Source: Bacteroidales bacterium UBA4912
GTDB taxonomy: Bacteria > Bacteroidota > Bacteroidia > Bacteroidales > Dysgonomonadaceae
Direction of reading: 5' to 3'
NCBI GenBank assembly: GCA_002398875.1
Contig: DHCC01000029.1
Span: 15,811-26,195 of the forward strand
Length of the DNA: 10,385 bases
The notes below the pieces were generated by a model that was given only the letters and a program-made list of their open reading frames with translations, was not told where the DNA came from and made no database searches. A program made the translations under genes and the position numbers. Below, in pieces: positions 7,408-10,385 of the stretch; the stretch's first letter is position 1; every line of letters begins with the position of its first letter.

Positions 7408-8661
7408 ATGACTTCCAGAAGACAATTTTTAAAAACAATAGGCGGGGTTACACTCCTGACTATTGTGCCCCGAAATGTATTGGGGAGAGGAATGATCGCC
7501 CCCAGCGATCAGTTAACTAAAGGTATAATCGGTGTTGGAGGAATGGGACGTGGTCACATACCGTATGACAACACAAGGGTGGTTGCAATGTGCGATGTTG
7601 ATAAAAATCATCTCTCACAGGCAGCAGCTATGGTTAAAGATAAAATAAATCTTTATCATGATTTCAGGGATCTTATCATTGACAAAAATGTAGATATAGT
7701 TCATATCGCTACCCCACCTCACTGGCACGGCATTATGTCTGTTGAAGCGGCAAAAGCAGGAAAAGACATCTTCTGCGAAAAGCCTATGACTCGCACAATC
7801 GGTGAAGGAAAAAGAGTTAGGGAGGCTGTAGCTTTACATGGAAATATATTTCGCCTAAATACCTGGTTTAGGTTCAAAGACAATTTCTACGGGTTGGGTA
7901 CTCCGGTGAAACCACTGAAAAAACTTGTTGATAGCGGAATGTTGGGCTGGCCATTAAAGGTGACTATAAGTAAGCATACCGGGTTCGACTGGAAGTTTTA
8001 CTGGGTAGGTAACACTGACCTTGAGCCGCAATCTATCCCCGAAGAATTGGACTATAATATGTGGCTGGGACCGGCTCCTTATAAGCCTTACAATGCTCAC
8101 AGGGTTCACTCAACCTTCCGCGGATACTGGGATTATGATGGTGGCGGACTTGGAGACATGGGACAGCACTATATCGACCCTGTACAGTATATGCTGGGCA
8201 AGGATGACACCAGTCCTGTAAAGGTTGAGGTTGACGCACCTCAGCAGCACCATGATGCAGTGGGCACCTGGCGAAGCATTACTTATACTTATGATGACGG
8301 ATGCCAGATTATTCTTTGGGGCGGGGATTATGGCCAAGCTGAAACACCTTATATCGCAGGACCTAACGGCAATGTTTATAAGAACTTTGTTTGTGATATC
8401 CCAAATTGGGAAAAGAAGCTGGCCGATTTTCCTGAACCTATGGAACAGAATACTAACTTTATTGAAAGTATTCACAACAGACAGAAGTATGCACTAAACG
8501 AAATCAACGGACATCGTTCTGCTACAATAGTTAACATGGGTGCCGTGGCTCTTCAGCTTAATAGAACTCTCGAATATGACCCGGTTAAAGAGCTGTTTAT
8601 CAACGACGAGGAGGCAAACAGATTTATTGATCAACCTATGCGTGCACCCTGGACCATTTAA
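7408..8661 (+). CDS. Tat-exported Gfo/Idh/MocA-family NAD(P)-dependent oxidoreductase
   Basis: This 417-residue protein starts with a compact twin-arginine signal (TSRRQFLKTIGG, residues 2-13), which fixes the ATG at 7408. The mature part opens with IAPSD, also found in the 402-1745 protein. It then has GVGGMG (42-47) for the dinucleotide, CDVD (62-65), ATPPHWH (101-107) and an intact CEKP (123-126). The C-terminal domain holds GGGLGDMGQHYIDPVQYMLG (245-264), where His254 is the likely acid/base, with Asp250 and Asp257 beside it. WFRFKDNFYG and the FYWVGNTDLEPQSIPEELDY stretch (197-216) are unlike the other full-length oxidoreductase here, so the substrate or the step catalysed probably differs. 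It should act in the periplasm with tightly bound cofactor. A HEAT-repeat gene follows after 18 bp, so the two are probably co-expressed. One oxidoreductase making a 3-keto sugar and another reducing it is a reasonable guess, but the direction cannot be assigned. Confidence 0.94.
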   Translation: MTSRRQFLKTIGGVTLLTIVPRNVLGRGMIAPSDQLTKGIIGVGGMGRGHIPYDNTRVVAMCDVDKNHLSQAAAMVKDKINLYHDFRDLIIDKNVDIVHIATPPHWHGIMSVEAAKAGKDIFCEKPMTRTIGEGKRVREAVALHGNIFRLNTWFRFKDNFYGLGTPVKPLKKLVDSGMLGWPLKVTISKHTGFDWKFYWVGNTDLEPQSIPEELDYNMWLGPAPYKPYNAHRVHSTFRGYWDYDGGGLGDMGQHYIDPVQYMLGKDDTSPVKVEVDAPQQHHDAVGTWRSITYTYDDGCQIILWGGDYGQAETPYIAGPNGNVYKNFVCDIPNWEKKLADFPEPMEQNTNFIESIHNRQKYALNEINGHRSATIVNMGAVALQLNRTLEYDPVKELFINDEEANRFIDQPMRAPWTI

Positions 8662-8679
8662 CTTATAAATATTGTAATA

Positions 8680-10385
8680 ATGAAAAATATAAAGATAATT
8701 ATAATCTCTGTTTGTCTTTTTGTTGTATCAGGATTATTTGCTCAAATGCCACAGGGAAGAACAAATGCAACTATTGTTGCGGATGCACTTGCACAACTTC
8801 CTGCTGACACACAAAATAAATACAACCAAACAATAGCTGATCTTGTATCAACAGGTGAAGAGGGTCTGCTTGACTTAATAAGCAGACTGTATGCTCCCGG
8901 AAAAGGAAGTAATGAAACTGTAGAATATGCCATTAGCGGGTGGACTCACTACGTTGCAAAGGATAACGCATTGCGTTCTTCTACTGCTGCCACTTTTGGT
9001 AAGGCATTAAATAATCCTCTGGATAAGGATATAAAAGCTTATATTATCCGACAACTTCGTACTATTGGAAGTGATGATGATGTTGAGACTCTTTACGATT
9101 TCCTTAAAGATGAATATCTGTCTGATCCTGCTGCTCAAGCTCTTGTGAGCATAGGAACAATGAAGGCAAAAGTAGCGTTGTTAAGCTCTTTAAATCCTTC
9201 TACACCGGAATCAATTAAGTTGAATATAATCAATGCTTTAGGACAGACGGATCACACTCTTGCAGAACCGGTTCTACTGGGGATGCTGAATGACACCCGG
9301 TCTGAATATATGCAACAGGTTATTCTGAATGCTTTGGGTAATATAGGAACCATGGGATCTATAAAGCCTTTACGTGAAATAGCTGAAAAGGCTGATTTTT
9401 CATATCAAAAGGATAATGCAACTGAATCCTATATCAGTTTACTTAGCAGACTTAACAGCGCAGAACCTAAAACTGTAAAAAAAGAAGCTGAACGATTACT
9501 CAAATCTGCCACAAAATTAAACAGGCAGGATTTGAAAATTGCAGCTACAAAAATACTATTGGAGAATCCATCTGCTAAAGTTTCTGATATTCTTAAAGAT
9601 GTAATTAAAGATGGCAATCTTGACTATCTTTCGGGAATACTTAATATTTATCCCTTTCAAAAGGACAGTAAATCTGTAGAACTTATCCATAAGGAGATTA
9701 CATCAAACAAATCACTGGAGGTACAGACTGCACTTATCTACTGGTTAGGTGAAAATCAGACCAAAAACGCTGCTTCACTTATTGCAAGACATATAAATTC
9801 ACCGGATAAAATGGTGCAAAAGGCAACTACATTATCATTAACCAAGGTTGGCGGTGATGAAGCATTAATAGCCCTTGCAGAACTTCTTAAAAGCAGCGAT
9901 GAAGAAACTGTAACACTTGCCAAAAACGCGCTGATGAGTTTTAATGGTGATATTTCATATACACTTGCATCAGTCTGCAACGACTCTGAAGCTGTTGGCA
10001 AAAAAGCAATACTTGAGCTGATAGCTAATCGCAAAATGGATAGTCAGTACAATTTGGTTTACAACCAGATGTTTATTGATGACAGTGAAGTAAAGGCAGC
10101 TGCCGCAAATACACTAAAGGATGTTTCGAGCGAAGAAAATCTACCCGACCTGTTCACTCTTCTTGAGCAAGCAGAAGCTGATTATATTCCCGGTATCCAG
10201 CAAGCTGTAAATGCCGCACTGAAAAATCTGCCTGAAGACAAACAGATTGATCTGGTGACAGACAGGATAAACAAATCACCAAACAAACACCTCTATTATA
10301 GTGCTCTTGCAGGAATCGGATCTTCTGATGCTATTAATCAAATTACTACTGCATATAAAAATGAAACAGGTGTAAATAAAGATGC
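8680..10385 (+). CDS. Secreted HEAT-repeat protein, 3' end outside window
   Basis: An ATG at 8680, 18 bp after the oxidoreductase stop, opens a frame with no stop through base 10385: at least 568 codons. The start fits a signal peptide with Lys2 and Lys5, a hydrophobic core, and GLFAQ with likely cleavage around residue 22. The remainder is helix-rich and made of degenerate HEAT/PBS-lyase-like units. The clearest pair is INALGQ (184-189) and LNALGNIG (216-223), spaced 32 residues apart. Further units lie around 117-150, 348-410 and 488-560, for example LSLTKVGGDEALIALAELL and LFTLLEQAEADYIPGIQQAV. Such solenoids usually bind partner proteins. I recall Bacteroidota proteins of this layout, next to Gfo/Idh/MocA genes, that end in a DUF1080 (3-keto-disaccharide hydrolase) domain. 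That domain would lie beyond the window, so this is a prediction. No catalytic motif is visible in the part present. Several antisense open frames across it are shadows. Confidence 0.88.
   Translation, partial: MKNIKIIIISVCLFVVSGLFAQMPQGRTNATIVADALAQLPADTQNKYNQTIADLVSTGEEGLLDLISRLYAPGKGSNETVEYAISGWTHYVAKDNALRSSTAATFGKALNNPLDKDIKAYIIRQLRTIGSDDDVETLYDFLKDEYLSDPAAQALVSIGTMKAKVALLSSLNPSTPESIKLNIINALGQTDHTLAEPVLLGMLNDTRSEYMQQVILNALGNIGTMGSIKPLREIAEKADFSYQKDNATESYISLLSRLNSAEPKTVKKEAERLLKSATKLNRQDLKIAATKILLENPSAKVSDILKDVIKDGNLDYLSGILNIYPFQKDSKSVELIHKEITSNKSLEVQTALIYWLGENQTKNAASLIARHINSPDKMVQKATTLSLTKVGGDEALIALAELLKSSDEETVTLAKNALMSFNGDISYTLASVCNDSEAVGKKAILELIANRKMDSQYNLVYNQMFIDDSEVKAAAANTLKDVSSEENLPDLFTLLEQAEADYIPGIQQAVNAALKNLPEDKQIDLVTDRINKSPNKHLYYSALAGIGSSDAINQITTAYKNETGVNKD

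Noticed and set aside
8021..8497. Several sense and antisense frames overlapping the 7408-8661 oxidoreductase.
   Set aside because: The main frame carries conserved motifs across this whole region, including the GDMGQH site; the others are shadows.
8742..10034. Antisense open frames at 8742-8933, 9429-9617 and 9756-10034, which could suggest minus-strand genes in the right part.
   Set aside because: The + frame from 8680 is open throughout and has a signal peptide and HEAT-like periodicity; the antisense products are Ser/Leu-rich shadows.

Overview
The window looks like a chromosomal segment from a Bacteroidota bacterium, probably order Bacteroidales or a relative. It is AT-rich. Translation starts are preceded by A-rich sequence rather than a clear Shine-Dalgarno. 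Signal peptides end in the phylum-typical FAQ, there are two lipoproteins, and the one good promoter element matches the Bacteroidota -7 consensus TAnnTTTG. The protein families (GH92, ThuA-like, Tat-exported Gfo/Idh/MocA, secreted HEAT-repeat) also fit. I cannot name a genus.

All six genes lie on the + strand. In order: the last 121 codons of a Gfo/Idh/MocA oxidoreductase (1-366); a Tat-exported Gfo/Idh/MocA oxidoreductase (402-1745); a secreted ThuA-like protein (1833-2633); a GH92 lipoprotein of a divergent type (2647-4929); a GH92 lipoprotein with the usual motifs (5014-7284); a second Tat-exported Gfo/Idh/MocA oxidoreductase (7408-8661); and a secreted HEAT-repeat protein that runs off the right edge (8680 onward). 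The intergenic gaps are 35, 87, 13, 84, 123 and 18 bp. Two of them hold strong perfect inverted repeats (1763-1806 and 4947-4994). The longest gap carries a promoter-like element, so the last two genes may form their own unit. There are no RNA genes, mobile elements, CRISPR arrays or long gene-free stretches.

The locus appears to be a periplasmic glycoside-degradation module. The GH92 enzymes would cut alpha-mannosidic linkages hydrolytically. The exported oxidoreductases and the ThuA-like protein resemble parts of oxidative glycoside routes, in which a sugar C3 hydroxyl becomes a keto group, the linkage is cleaved and the sugar is reduced back. The most interesting idea is that the two chemistries act on the same mannose-containing glycan. 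This rests on gene content and order, not on demonstrated activity. No SusC/SusD pair, sulfatase, transporter or regulator is visible here; if present they lie outside.
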